The notes beneath the pieces were generated by a model. It was not told the DNA's origin, ran no database searches, and saw only the letters and a program-made list of their open reading frames with translations. The position numbers and the translations under genes were made by a program. A stretch of DNA of 64,000 nucleotides, taken from the NCBI GenBank assembly GCA_045630285.1, contig JAZQSX010000016.1:5632-69631 (forward strand), written 5' to 3'. This document shows positions 8,569 to 17,109 of the stretch, piece by piece. Within the stretch, counting starts at the first letter, position 1. Each line of letters opens with the position of its first letter. This DNA is from RGIG3009 sp045630285 (GTDB taxonomy: Bacteria; Bacillota; Clostridia; Oscillospirales; Acutalibacteraceae).

Positions 8569-10923
8569 ATGAAAAAACGTGACGACATTCCGGAATACGA
8601 ATATACGGCTCGGCACGCTGCTGTGAGTCCGATCGAGGATGAGCAATCGTCGACGACGGAATTCCCGTCGCTCGGGAAGAAGCCCGTTGAGGTTGGTGAT
8701 CTGCTCTTTACGCCGCAGGAAGAGGAACCGATGCCGGAGTCTGCTAAGAAACGGCGTGGATTCTTGGGCTTGTTCGGCAAAAAGCGCGTCAAGAAGGAAG
8801 AGCTTCTTGAGGAAGTGCCGGCCGAGGAAGAGGTTGACAATGCCGAGCCTGAGGTGATCGAGCCGGTGCCGGATGATACGCGGGAGATCATTTTGCGTGA
8901 CGGTGCAATTGAAAAAACGCAGGTGATCGAGCTGGCGGAGGAAGGCGGAAGCCACCTGGTCGAGGATGAGGCGACGCAGTTGATGCTGGACGGTTTTGTC
9001 GAGGAGCCGGCGGACGTGGAACCGGAACCCGGTCCGGAGGAGACGTTGCGTCGTATCCGTCAGGAGAAAATTCAAGATTTTTCGCAGCGCCGTGAACAGC
9101 ACGAGCGTGAGATCGAGCAGGCGGCAGAGACGGAACAGGAAGCCGTTGTGGTAGATCCTGTGGTGGAAACCGTTTCTGAAGAGGAAGAGGAGCCGGTGCA
9201 GGAAACGCTGGAGACGATTCCGCTTTCCGAGGTGCGTCAGCAGCTGCTGACGCAGCATCACCGTTCAGGTGTTACACTGCTGTTCAGCTTTGTGCTGGAA
9301 GTGATCTTGTTCTTTATTGCGTGGCTGTCTCGCTCGGATGCGACGGTTGCGATGGAGCCGATCTCGTATCTCGTTTTGCAGTCGGTGCTGTTTGTCGCAT
9401 TGATGGCTGTCTGCGGTACGCATATTAAAAATGGATTTCTTTCGCTGTTCGTACGCCGTCAGGTCACGACGGAAGGCGTGGTTACGCTGGTCGCTTGCCT
9501 GACGTTGCTCCACACGCTGTTGCAAGCGGTAGATACCACCAGCCTTGCAGACGGCACATCGCCGATTCTGACGGGTGTTGCCGGCTTAGGTCTGCTTGTG
9601 CTGCAGATCGTTCACCGTTTGGAGATCAATCGTGCGGGCAACGACCTGAATATTATGATCGCCTCGGGCGAAAAGCTGGCGGCGAAGCGCATCGAAAGCA
9701 ATGTGATCGCCGAGGAAATCGGTCGTCCCGCCGTGGCGGTGGGCGTGCCTCGCGTGGGGTATTTCCGCCGCACCGAGCAGGCAGAGAATTATATCACCGA
9801 TTCTCGTACGTATGATCCCATTGCCGGCTTCCTGCGGTGGTATCTGCCGATCGTGGCAGGCCTGTCACTGATCGTGGCGGTGCTCTATCTCGCACTGAAC
9901 GGTGTGACTTACGGTGTGGCGTCGATCTCGCTTTTCTGCGGTATGATGACCGTTTCTCTGCCGGTTCCGCTGATTTTTGCACTGTATACGTCGCTGTCGA
10001 CGGTCAGCCGCAAGGCCCGTGAGCAGGGGACGGCGATCGCCGGTTACCGTGCGGTGGAAGGCTTTGGCAACGTTCACGCCGTGGCACTGGATGCGCTGGA
10101 GCTTTTCCCGGAAAACAGCGTTCAGCTTCACGGTATCAAGACCTTCTCCGGCACTCGTATCGACGAAGCGATTCTGGATGCTGCTTCGGTTTCGATCCGT
10201 GCCGGCGGGCCGTTGTCGCACGTGTTCCGCCGTATGATCCTTGGCAAGGTGGATATGCTGCACGAGGTGGATACCTTGGTGTATGAGCAGGATATGGGTC
10301 TCTCCGGCTGGATTAGCGGACGCCGTATTTTGATCGGTAACCGCCGCCTTCTGGATAATCACGGTATCGATATTCCGTCCCGTGACTACGAGGAGCGTTA
10401 TGCGATCAACGGACGCCAGCTTGTGTATTTGTCGATTGCCGGTGAGCTGTCTGCCATGTTCGTGGTCAGCTATACCGCCGACCCGAAGGTAAATCGGGTA
10501 CTGAAGTCGCTGACCAAGCGGCACATTACCTTGCTTATCCGTACGTGCGACCAGAATATCACCGAGGAATTGGTGACGTCGGTGTTCAGTCTCAACGGAT
10601 ATTACGTCGAGCTTCTTAACGCACCGGCGGGACGGTCGTTTGAATCGTTGGTCACCGGTGTTTCGGAAGCTGAGCAGGCACAGATCGTGTCGGGAGCCGG
10701 CTCACTGGGGATGATGATGGCGTTTGCACGTTGCCGTCGACTGCGCATCGGTGTGCGGTTCTTTGCGGTGCTGCAGAGCCTGATCGGTCTGCTGGGATTG
10801 ACACTGGTAGCCACTGCAGCATTCTACGGTGCGGCTCTGTATCCGGCGCTGTATGCGATCGAGGTCATTGCCGTGTCGTCGGCGGTTACTTCACTGGTCG
10901 GTTTGCTGTTTTCACGGAACTGA
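8569..10923 (+). CDS. P-type ATPase-like membrane protein lacking the phosphorylation motif (probable pseudoenzyme)
   Basis: 784 residues. Residues 1 to about 230 are cytoplasmic, Glu-rich and carry a basic patch (KKRRGFLGLFGKKR). About eight membrane segments follow. SLPVPLIFALYTSLS sits where P-type ATPases have the CPC-type segment of TM4-like helix, followed by REQGTAIAGYRAVEGFG, equivalent to the G.L.KG..A.E..G run-up. HAVALDALELF then aligns with the DKTGT phosphorylation loop: Asp508 is kept but KTGT is ALEL. The nucleotide-domain-like GRRILIGNRRLL (about 586-597) is recognisable. The TGD motif is TCD (Asp661), and no GDGxND is present. No clear TGES actuator loop was found. Probably a regulatory or scaffold relative rather than a pump; its role is unknown. 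Confidence 0.7.
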   Translation: MKKRDDIPEYEYTARHAAVSPIEDEQSSTTEFPSLGKKPVEVGDLLFTPQEEEPMPESAKKRRGFLGLFGKKRVKKEELLEEVPAEEEVDNAEPEVIEPVPDDTREIILRDGAIEKTQVIELAEEGGSHLVEDEATQLMLDGFVEEPADVEPEPGPEETLRRIRQEKIQDFSQRREQHEREIEQAAETEQEAVVVDPVVETVSEEEEEPVQETLETIPLSEVRQQLLTQHHRSGVTLLFSFVLEVILFFIAWLSRSDATVAMEPISYLVLQSVLFVALMAVCGTHIKNGFLSLFVRRQVTTEGVVTLVACLTLLHTLLQAVDTTSLADGTSPILTGVAGLGLLVLQIVHRLEINRAGNDLNIMIASGEKLAAKRIESNVIAEEIGRPAVAVGVPRVGYFRRTEQAENYITDSRTYDPIAGFLRWYLPIVAGLSLIVAVLYLALNGVTYGVASISLFCGMMTVSLPVPLIFALYTSLSTVSRKAREQGTAIAGYRAVEGFGNVHAVALDALELFPENSVQLHGIKTFSGTRIDEAILDAASVSIRAGGPLSHVFRRMILGKVDMLHEVDTLVYEQDMGLSGWISGRRILIGNRRLLDNHGIDIPSRDYEERYAINGRQLVYLSIAGELSAMFVVSYTADPKVNRVLKSLTKRHITLLIRTCDQNITEELVTSVFSLNGYYVELLNAPAGRSFESLVTGVSEAEQAQIVSGAGSLGMMMAFARCRRLRIGVRFFAVLQSLIGLLGLTLVATAAFYGAALYPALYAIEVIAVSSAVTSLVGLLFSRN

Positions 10924-10941
10924 TATCATTACTGAGGTGCA

Positions 10942-10979
10942 ATTACCCTCTGCGCAAAGCGCAGAGGGTAATTTTTTTT
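10942..10979 (+). terminator. Intrinsic terminator after the ATPase-like gene
   Basis: A perfect 14-bp stem (10942-10955 with 10959-10972) with an AAA loop is followed by a run of T. It ends the rlmB/ATPase-like transcript. Confidence 0.92.
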
Positions 10980-10999
10980 ATTTCCTATATGAAATATGG

Positions 11000-11028
11000 T
11001 TGAAATTTCCGATTGTATAGGTTATAAT
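11000..11028 (+). promoter_or_regulatory. Sigma-A promoter of the EF-G paralogue
   Basis: TTGAAA (11000-11005), a 17-bp spacer and a perfect TATAAT (11023-11028) lie about 100 bases before the start codon. A second TATAAT near 11063 with TTGCAC 15 bp upstream is a weaker alternative. Confidence 0.8.
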
Positions 11029-11124
11029 GGACAAAGAACAATCTTGCACTTAAAAATTTTTGTGTATAATTGTCAAATTTGGGTCGGCATTCGCAAATAG
11101 CGATGTCGGAAAGGGGAGTCCTTT

Positions 11125-13197
11125 GTGAAACAGTACAATGCCAAGCACATTCGCAACGTCGCACTTGTTGGTCATGCCAGCACGGGTAAAACCTCGTTGG
11201 CAGAAGCCATTGCGTATCTCACCGGTTTGACCGATCGGTTGGGTAAGGTCGCTGACGGAAATACCATTTGTGACTTTGATCCCGAAGAGATCAAGCGTGG
11301 CGCCTCGGTGTCGTTGTCGATGCTCCCCGTGGAATGGAAGGATACGAAGATTAATTTGCTCGATACCCCCGGTTCGTTTGACTTTGCCGGCGGTATGAGC
11401 GAGGGCATCCGTGCGGCCGGTAGTGCGGTCATCGTGCTGTCCGGCAAGAGCGGCGTTACCGTCGGTGCGCAGAAGGCTCGTGCCGCTGCCAAGAAAAAGG
11501 GCATTGCTCAGCTGTTGTTCGTTAACAAGTTGGATAGTGAGCATGCGGATTTCTACCGTGTGTTTGAAGATTTGAAGACGATCTTTGGTCCCGCAGTCTG
11601 CCCGATCGTGGTGCCGTATGTGGTGGATCATAAGGTCCAGTGCTATATCAATCTTCTGGAGTACAAGGCGTATACGTATAAAGACGGCAAGGCGACCGAA
11701 TGCGCCATTCCCGATATGGGTCACCGTCTGGAGGGCTTGCGCACCGCTATCAGCGAGGCTGTGGCAGAGACCAGCGAAGAGCTTATGGAAAAATACTTCT
11801 CCGGTATTGATTTCACGCCGGATGAATTGATCCTCGGTCTGGCAACGGGTGTTCGCCGTGGCGAGATCCTGCCGGTGTATTGCGGCGCTTCCCAGACTAT
11901 GGAGGGCATCGATCAGCTTCTTAACGGCTTGATGTGGCTGGCTCCTTGGGCTGAGACGGTTGCCGGTGAGACCGGTGTGGATCCCAACGGTGATCCGGTG
12001 GAACTGAAGGTCAATGAGCAGGCACAGACGGTTGCGACTGTGTTTAAGACGGTGGTCGACCCGTTTGTCGGTAAGCTGGTTTATTTCAAGGTCATCAGTG
12101 GCGTGATCACGCCGGATACCACGTTGATGAATATGCGCACCGGCACGACCGAAAAGCTCGGTAAACTGTTTATGGTACGTGGTAAGAAGCAGGAAGAGGT
12201 TCCTTGTGTTCCGGCGGGTGATATTGGCGCTGTGGCGAAGCTTGCTTCCGCTAATACGGGCGATACGCTGTGCGCACCGGCACGTCAGGTCGTGCTGCCG
12301 GGCGTCGCATACGAAGCGCCGTCGCTGGCGATGGCGGTCTATGCCAAGAATAAGGGCGATGAGGAAAAGATCGTTGCCGGTCTGAACCGCCTGCGTGAAG
12401 AGGATCCCACCATTTCGTTGGAGCACAATGCCGAAACGAAGGAGCAGGTGCTGTCCGGCTTGGGCGAGCAGCATTTGGAGGTCATCGTTTCCAAACTGAA
12501 GAGCAAGTTTGGTGTCGAGGTCGTTCTGCAGAGCCCGAAGGTGGCGTACCGTGAGACCATTCGTGGTAAGGTCAAGGTGCAGGGCCGTCACAAGAAGCAG
12601 TCGGGCGGCCACGGTCAGTTTGGTGACGTGTGGATCGAATTTGAGCCGTGCGACAGCGAAGAACTCGTCTTTGAAGAGACGGTCTTTGGCGGCTCGGTGC
12701 CGAAGAACTATTTCCCGGCCGTCGAAAAGGGCTTGCGTGACAGTGCTCAGCACGGTGTGTTGGCGGGCTTCCCGCTGGTCGGCGTGAAGGCGACGTTGAC
12801 GGACGGCTCGTATCATCCGGTCGATTCGTCCGAAATGGCGTTCAAGACCGCTGCTTCGCTCGCATATAAAGCGGGTATTGCGCAGGCGTCTCCCACGCTG
12901 CTTGAGCCGATCGGCATGCTGAATGCGTTTGTTCCGAACGATAACACGGGCGACATTATGGGCGACATCACCAAGCGTCGTGGCCGTGTGATCGGTATGG
13001 AGCCGACGGCAGAGGACCACAGCATTACCTGTATCACTGCTGAGGTCCCGATGGCGGAGATGAGCGATTATTCCAGCATGCTGCGCTCCACGACGCAGGG
13101 CAGAGGCTATTTTACGATGGAGTTTGCCCGTTACGAAGAGGCACCGGCACAGGTGGCTCAGAAGGTCATTGCGGAGAACAAGGTCGAAGAAGAGTAA
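11125..13197 (+). CDS. Elongation factor G paralogue (FusA-like GTPase)
   Basis: 690 residues from GTG, with GGAAAGGGGAG upstream. The GTPase domain has P-loop GHASTGKTS (residues 16-24), DTPG (G3) and NKLD (G4). Downstream are EF-G domain II, the HGQFGDVWIEFEP segment of domain IV and YHPVDSSEMAF. The P-loop differs from the AHIDAGKTT of canonical EF-G and matches the second class (FusA2/EF-G-like) common in Clostridia and actinobacteria. Some of these act in ribosome recycling, others have no known role. A canonical fusA beside rpsL/rpsG is expected elsewhere in the genome. It has its own promoter and terminator. Confidence 0.88.
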   Translation: MKQYNAKHIRNVALVGHASTGKTSLAEAIAYLTGLTDRLGKVADGNTICDFDPEEIKRGASVSLSMLPVEWKDTKINLLDTPGSFDFAGGMSEGIRAAGSAVIVLSGKSGVTVGAQKARAAAKKKGIAQLLFVNKLDSEHADFYRVFEDLKTIFGPAVCPIVVPYVVDHKVQCYINLLEYKAYTYKDGKATECAIPDMGHRLEGLRTAISEAVAETSEELMEKYFSGIDFTPDELILGLATGVRRGEILPVYCGASQTMEGIDQLLNGLMWLAPWAETVAGETGVDPNGDPVELKVNEQAQTVATVFKTVVDPFVGKLVYFKVISGVITPDTTLMNMRTGTTEKLGKLFMVRGKKQEEVPCVPAGDIGAVAKLASANTGDTLCAPARQVVLPGVAYEAPSLAMAVYAKNKGDEEKIVAGLNRLREEDPTISLEHNAETKEQVLSGLGEQHLEVIVSKLKSKFGVEVVLQSPKVAYRETIRGKVKVQGRHKKQSGGHGQFGDVWIEFEPCDSEELVFEETVFGGSVPKNYFPAVEKGLRDSAQHGVLAGFPLVGVKATLTDGSYHPVDSSEMAFKTAASLAYKAGIAQASPTLLEPIGMLNAFVPNDNTGDIMGDITKRRGRVIGMEPTAEDHSITCITAEVPMAEMSDYSSMLRSTTQGRGYFTMEFARYEEAPAQVAQKVIAENKVEEE

Positions 13198-13207
13198 AAA
13201 ACAGCAG

Positions 13208-13236
13208 ACAGGCGGTAAAAAATACCGCCTGTTTTG
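13208..13236 (+). terminator. Intrinsic terminator after the EF-G paralogue
   Basis: A 10-bp stem (ACAGGCGGTA/TACCGCCTGT) with an AAAAA loop is followed by a short T-run. Confidence 0.8.
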
Positions 13237-13256
13237 CGATTTCTGTGAATTTCTAC

Positions 13257-13285
13257 TTGCAAATACGGCAGATATGCGGTAGAAT
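13257..13285 (+). promoter_or_regulatory. Sigma-A promoter of efp
   Basis: TTGCAA (13257-13262), a 17-bp spacer and TAGAAT (13280-13285) are followed by a 31-base leader to the ATG. Confidence 0.7.
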
Positions 13286-13316
13286 AAGAGAAGCATAATA
13301 AACGGAGGATTGCAAA

Positions 13317-13874
13317 ATGGTATCAGCAGGTGATTTCAGAAACGGCGTTACCTTTGAAATGGATGGCAACGTCTATCAGATCCTAGAATTCCAGCATGTT
13401 AAGCCCGGTAAGGGTGCGGCGTTTGTCCGCACCAAGATCCGCAACGTGATTGCGGGCACGGTCGTGGAGCGTACGTTCAACCCCAACGATAAGTACCCGA
13501 CCGCTTTTGTCGAGAGAAAGGAAATGGAGTATTCCTACAACGACGGTGATCTGTACTACTTTATGGATCAGGAGACCTATGAGCTCGTTCCGATCGGCAA
13601 GGATATTCTGTCCGACAACTTCAAGTTTGTGAAAGAGAACATGATCTGCCGTGTGTTGTCCTACAAGGGCAACGTGTTCGGCGTGGAGCCCCCGAACTTC
13701 GTGGAGCTGCAGGTTACCCAGACCGACCCCGGCTTCAAGGGCGATACGGCGACCAACGCCACGAAGCCCGCTACGTTGGAGACCGGCGCCGAGATCCGTG
13801 TGCCGCTGTTCATCGACGAGGGCGAAATGATCCGTGTGGACACCCGTACGGGCGAATACATGGAGCGTGCATAA
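13317..13874 (+). CDS. efp: Elongation factor P
   Basis: 185 residues, the exact family length, preceded by CGGAGG. The N-terminal KOW-like domain has HVKPGKGAAFVR, with Lys32 at the tip position that is modified in Bacillus EF-P (5-aminopentanolylation) and corresponds to the beta-lysylated Lys34 of E. coli. The C-terminal OB domain ends IRVDTRTGEYMERA, the family signature. EF-P relieves ribosome stalling at polyproline. No epmA/epmB or ymfI-type modification gene is adjacent. The next gene starts 44 bases later and may be read through. Confidence 0.97.
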   Translation: MVSAGDFRNGVTFEMDGNVYQILEFQHVKPGKGAAFVRTKIRNVIAGTVVERTFNPNDKYPTAFVERKEMEYSYNDGDLYYFMDQETYELVPIGKDILSDNFKFVKENMICRVLSYKGNVFGVEPPNFVELQVTQTDPGFKGDTATNATKPATLETGAEIRVPLFIDEGEMIRVDTRTGEYMERA

Positions 13875-13918
13875 ACACTGTTACTATCTGATAAAGCGTG
13901 TATAAGGAGGTTTTTACA

Positions 13919-14359
13919 ATGACGATTACGGAAAAGGTTGCGTATCTCAAGGGCCTGATCGAAGGCATGGAGATCGACGAGGCTACCAAGGAAGGCAAGA
14001 TCCTGAAGGCGATCATGGACGTTCTGTCCGACGTGGCGCTGAGTGTTGAGGATCTGGAAGCTACCGTCCAGGAGATGGGCGAGCAGGTCGATACCATCGA
14101 CGAGGATCTGGATGCTCTCGAGACCGATTACTACGATGAGTACGACGAGTACGATGACGACGATTGCGATTGCTGCGATTGCTGTGACGACGAGTTTTAT
14201 GATGTGACCTGCCCCAACTGCAACGAGGAGTTCGCAGTGGACGAGGAAACTCTGCTCGACGGCGGCGTGGATTGCCCGCTGTGCGGCAAGCACCTCGAGT
14301 TCGAAATCGAAGAGTGCGATGACGACTGCGATTGCTGCTGCGACGAGTGCGACGAGTAA
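13919..14359 (+). CDS. CD1247-family small acidic, Cys-rich protein
   Basis: 146 residues from ATG, with TAAGGAGG at 13903-13910. The N-terminal part (MTITEKVAYLKGLIEG to about residue 60) is a predicted alpha-helical coiled region of the CD1247 N-terminal type, found in clostridia. Two zinc-ribbon-like pairs follow, CPNC (about residue 97) and CPLC (about 119). Around them lie Asp/Cys clusters such as DCDCCDCCDD and a tail DDDCDCCCDECDE; about 16 of the last 70 residues are Cys. That suggests metal binding or redox storage, but the function is unknown. It ends at a strong terminator. Confidence 0.8.
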   Translation: MTITEKVAYLKGLIEGMEIDEATKEGKILKAIMDVLSDVALSVEDLEATVQEMGEQVDTIDEDLDALETDYYDEYDEYDDDDCDCCDCCDDEFYDVTCPNCNEEFAVDEETLLDGGVDCPLCGKHLEFEIEECDDDCDCCCDECDE

Positions 14360-14380
14360 TCAATTCCATAGGTGATGAAA

Positions 14381-14408
14381 ACAGCCGCCCGAGAGGGCGG
14401 CTGTTTTT
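14381..14408. terminator. Intrinsic terminator, probably bidirectional
   Basis: ACAGCCGCCC pairs with GGGCGGCTGT around GAGA, followed by TTTTT on +. It lies between convergent genes; the minus-strand tail is shorter (TTTTC). Confidence 0.85.
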
Positions 14409-14414
14409 GTGTTT

Positions 14415-14837
14415 TTACCATGTTTTTTTCATCCAAATGTGGGGGCAGCCTTGCTCATCCTCGACATCGCCGTAGGGGAGGTAGCCGCACTTTTCGTAGA
14501 AGACTTGTGCTTGGCACTGGGAATGCAGGGCCAGTGCCGTGCCGCCGACCGAACGGACGTACTCCTCAGCGGCGGTGATGAGCCGACTGCCGCAGCCGTG
14601 ACCACGGTAAGGCTTGAGTACGGCGAGTCGTCCCAGAATATACGTGTCCGTGGCGCCGGCAGGGAAGATACGGCAGGTGCCGATCGGGGTTTCGCCGTCG
14701 AACAATACCAAATGCGTGGCGATGCTGTCCGTATCGTCAAACTCGTCGACAAAGCCCTGCTCGTCCACAAACACGGCCATACGCACGGCGAGGGCCTCCT
14801 GAGGCAGGGTGTGATAGGTGCGAATTGACATCTCCAT
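14415..14837 (-). CDS. GNAT-family N-acetyltransferase
   Basis: 140 residues from the ATG at 14837, with GGAAAGGAA about 7 bases upstream on the minus strand; a TTG six codons earlier overlaps that site and is less likely. The acetyl-CoA motif A is LAVLKPYRGHGCGSRLI (about residues 66-82) and motif B is VFYEKCGYLPYG. The layout is that of ElaA/YjcF-type small GNAT proteins. The acceptor substrate is unknown. It is probably the last gene of the minus-strand operon starting at 17690, 32 bases after the serine hydrolase. Confidence 0.85.
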   Translation of the reverse strand: MEMSIRTYHTLPQEALAVRMAVFVDEQGFVDEFDDTDSIATHLVLFDGETPIGTCRIFPAGATDTYILGRLAVLKPYRGHGCGSRLITAAEEYVRSVGGTALALHSQCQAQVFYEKCGYLPYGDVEDEQGCPHIWMKKTW

Positions 14838-14869
14838 AGGTATGTTCCTTTCCAATCGGCTTCGAACGG

Positions 14870-15904
14870 TTATTCGCCATGCAGGCGGATCCGTTTGTTT
14901 TTCAGCTCGCTATACAGCATTTTGGCGATATAGTGGGCATTTGCCGAGGCACGTCCCTCAGCATTTCCCAGCACCGCCACACCGTACTGCCGCTGTCTGT
15001 TGACGATGATCGAGGTGCGGAAGGTGCCAACACCGCCCACGTGCCATAGCTGATTAGAGCGTTTGTAGGTGTGCCAGCCGATGCACATCATGTGATTGCC
15101 TTTTTTTAGTGCCGATGCTTCACAAACGGTGTGTGCCGAGGCAATATACGGCGTGTCGCTTTCGATCTGCAACACCATGTAATGTAGGATATCCTCGATC
15201 GTGCTGACCATGCCGCCGCCCGCAATATAGGGGTTGTCCCGTTCCCACGCCCAAAAAGGCAGGACCTTTTTTCCTCGGGCGGAAAGAGGAAAGCGTGTAG
15301 CAGGGTCGGCCTCGATGACGGTGTGCGCAAGGCCCAGATCCTTTTGGATAAACTCCTCAAACAACGTCGCAAATGGGGTGTTCGTGACCGCTTCGGCGAC
15401 AAGCGCCAGAATGGCAGGAGCAAAATCCGAATAGCCGTAGCGCACTTTGGGCTTGATAAAACGGCGCCGTTCAAGACAGCGGATAATGGTCTTATCGGTG
15501 CAGTTCCGGTAGAGATTTTTACGGGCATAGCCGCCGGTGAGCAGATGTGGCACGGTGATCTCCGCAGGGGTCAAATGATGATAGCCCGCCGTGTGAGTCA
15601 GAAGCTGATAGAGGGTAGGGTAGTGCCCTCCTTTGAGCGGAACGTACGTGTCAACCGTTCGGTGGACATCCAGCTTTCCCTCCTCGTGAAGCTTGAGAAT
15701 GAGGTGGGCGGTGGCGGTTTTGGAAACCGAGCCAATATCGTAGCACAGACGGGTCTCTTCGGCGGGATCTCCGAAAACGTACAGCGATCCCTTGTGATAC
15801 AGTCCGATGGTGAGGTGGTTATTTTTCGACAAAGCAAGATACCGCCGAATTTTGTCGGCGGTTTTGGAACGGAGATCTGTATAGCTCAATGAAATAATGT
15901 CCAT
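14870..15904 (-). CDS. Serine hydrolase of the beta-lactamase/penicillin-binding class C family
   Basis: 344 residues from the ATG at 15904, 29 bases after the rlmD-like gene; a longer frame would overlap that gene. The nucleophile motif SVSK (S-x-x-K), the YSD triad in YGYSDFAPA (in place of Y-x-N) and an HVGG box (in place of K-T-G) are visible, as is LLTHTAGYHH. There is no signal peptide, so it should be cytoplasmic, unlike most beta-lactamases. Likely an esterase or D-aminopeptidase-like hydrolase; its substrate is unknown. Confidence 0.82.
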   Translation of the reverse strand: MDIISLSYTDLRSKTADKIRRYLALSKNNHLTIGLYHKGSLYVFGDPAEETRLCYDIGSVSKTATAHLILKLHEEGKLDVHRTVDTYVPLKGGHYPTLYQLLTHTAGYHHLTPAEITVPHLLTGGYARKNLYRNCTDKTIIRCLERRRFIKPKVRYGYSDFAPAILALVAEAVTNTPFATLFEEFIQKDLGLAHTVIEADPATRFPLSARGKKVLPFWAWERDNPYIAGGGMVSTIEDILHYMVLQIESDTPYIASAHTVCEASALKKGNHMMCIGWHTYKRSNQLWHVGGVGTFRTSIIVNRQRQYGVAVLGNAEGRASANAHYIAKMLYSELKNKRIRLHGE

Positions 15905-15933
15905 GCCCTTCAACGCTCCGCTTGCTGCGATTT

Positions 15934-17109
15934 TTATGCTACCGGGGTGGCTTTCACCAGCAGTACAATACATTCGATGTGCGAGGTGTGGGGGAACATA
16001 TCCACCGGTTGAATACCGGCGACACGGTAGCCACCCTTGGTGAGGGTGCGCAGGTCACGTGCTTGCGTTTCCGGGTTGCAGGAGATGTACACCACCCGTG
16101 ACGGGGCGAGTGTCAGCAGGGATTCCAAAAACGGCATATCACTGCCGGCACGGGGCGGATCCATCAGCACGACGTCGACCTTCTCACCACTTTGGGCGAG
16201 TTCGACCATATATTCACCGGCATCGGCCTGCACAAAAGCGATATTTTCGAGCTCGTTTCGCCGTGCGTTGACACGTGCGTCACGTACGGCGTCGCCGTTG
16301 AGCTCGACACCGACGACCTGTCCGGCCTGCCTTGCGGCAACGATGCCGATGGTGCCGACACCACAATAGGCGTCCAGCACACGGTCGGTCGGCTTCAGCT
16401 GCGCCATATCCAGAGCCGTACGGTACAGCCGCTCGGTTTGGAGCGGATTGATCTGATAAAATGAGCGTGGCGAAATGCGGAAGGTACAGCCGCACAGCGT
16501 GTCCTCGATAAAGCCACGGCCAAACAGCACCTCTTCACGTTCGCCAAGCAGCATACTGGTGCGTTGAGAGTTGATATTCAGTACCACGGTGGTGATCTCG
16601 GGATGACGGCGGAGAAGCTCCTCCGTAAACTTCTTTTTCAGCGGAAACATCGGGGAAGCACCGACCAAAACCACCATGATCTGGCCGCTGGTAAATCCAC
16701 GGCGTACCAGCACGTGACGCAAAAAGCCGCGGCGGCTGTCCTCGTTGTACGGCAGAATGCGGAACAAGGGCAACAGCTTGCGAATGGTGACCACGATGCG
16801 ATCGGCGGCGGGATCCTCGATCTGGCAGGAGTCCACCTTGACGATGCGGTGTGAGCTGGATTGGTACACGCCCGATACCACTTCACCGCCACGGGTCAGC
16901 CCGAACGCCGCCTGCACCTTGTTACGGTAGTGGTAGGGGCGTTCCATGCCGAGGATCGGCTTTACATGATGATATTTACCGAGCAGGGACACAACGGTCT
17001 CCTGCTTGTATTTGAGCTGACGTGGGTAGTCCATATTCTGCAACTGGCAACCGCCGCATTTGCGCGACAGCGGGCAGCGGGGCAGAACCTTCGGGGGAAG
17101 CGTACTCAT
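15934..17109 (-). CDS. rlmD: 23S rRNA (uracil-C5)-methyltransferase, RlmD/RlmCD type
   Basis: 391 residues. An iron-sulphur cluster is indicated by Cys12, Cys18 and Cys21 (CPLSRKCGGC) plus VDSCQ further on. The SAM-binding Rossmann part has LDAYCGVGTIGIVAA and MDPPRAGSD. The catalytic Cys is in YISCNPETQARDL. The N-terminal TRAM domain of E. coli RumA is absent, as in many Firmicute versions that methylate U747 and U1939. It overlaps the HD gene by 4 bases (ATGA type), so the two are translationally coupled. Confidence 0.92.
   Translation of the reverse strand: MSTLPPKVLPRCPLSRKCGGCQLQNMDYPRQLKYKQETVVSLLGKYHHVKPILGMERPYHYRNKVQAAFGLTRGGEVVSGVYQSSSHRIVKVDSCQIEDPAADRIVVTIRKLLPLFRILPYNEDSRRGFLRHVLVRRGFTSGQIMVVLVGASPMFPLKKKFTEELLRRHPEITTVVLNINSQRTSMLLGEREEVLFGRGFIEDTLCGCTFRISPRSFYQINPLQTERLYRTALDMAQLKPTDRVLDAYCGVGTIGIVAARQAGQVVGVELNGDAVRDARVNARRNELENIAFVQADAGEYMVELAQSGEKVDVVLMDPPRAGSDMPFLESLLTLAPSRVVYISCNPETQARDLRTLTKGGYRVAGIQPVDMFPHTSHIECIVLLVKATPVA

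Noticed and set aside
11050..13296. A 748-codon open frame antisense to the EF-G paralogue
   Set aside because: It is the shadow of a strongly supported gene, has no recognisable domain and its composition (His/Arg/Gln-rich) is typical of antisense frames in GC-rich coding DNA.
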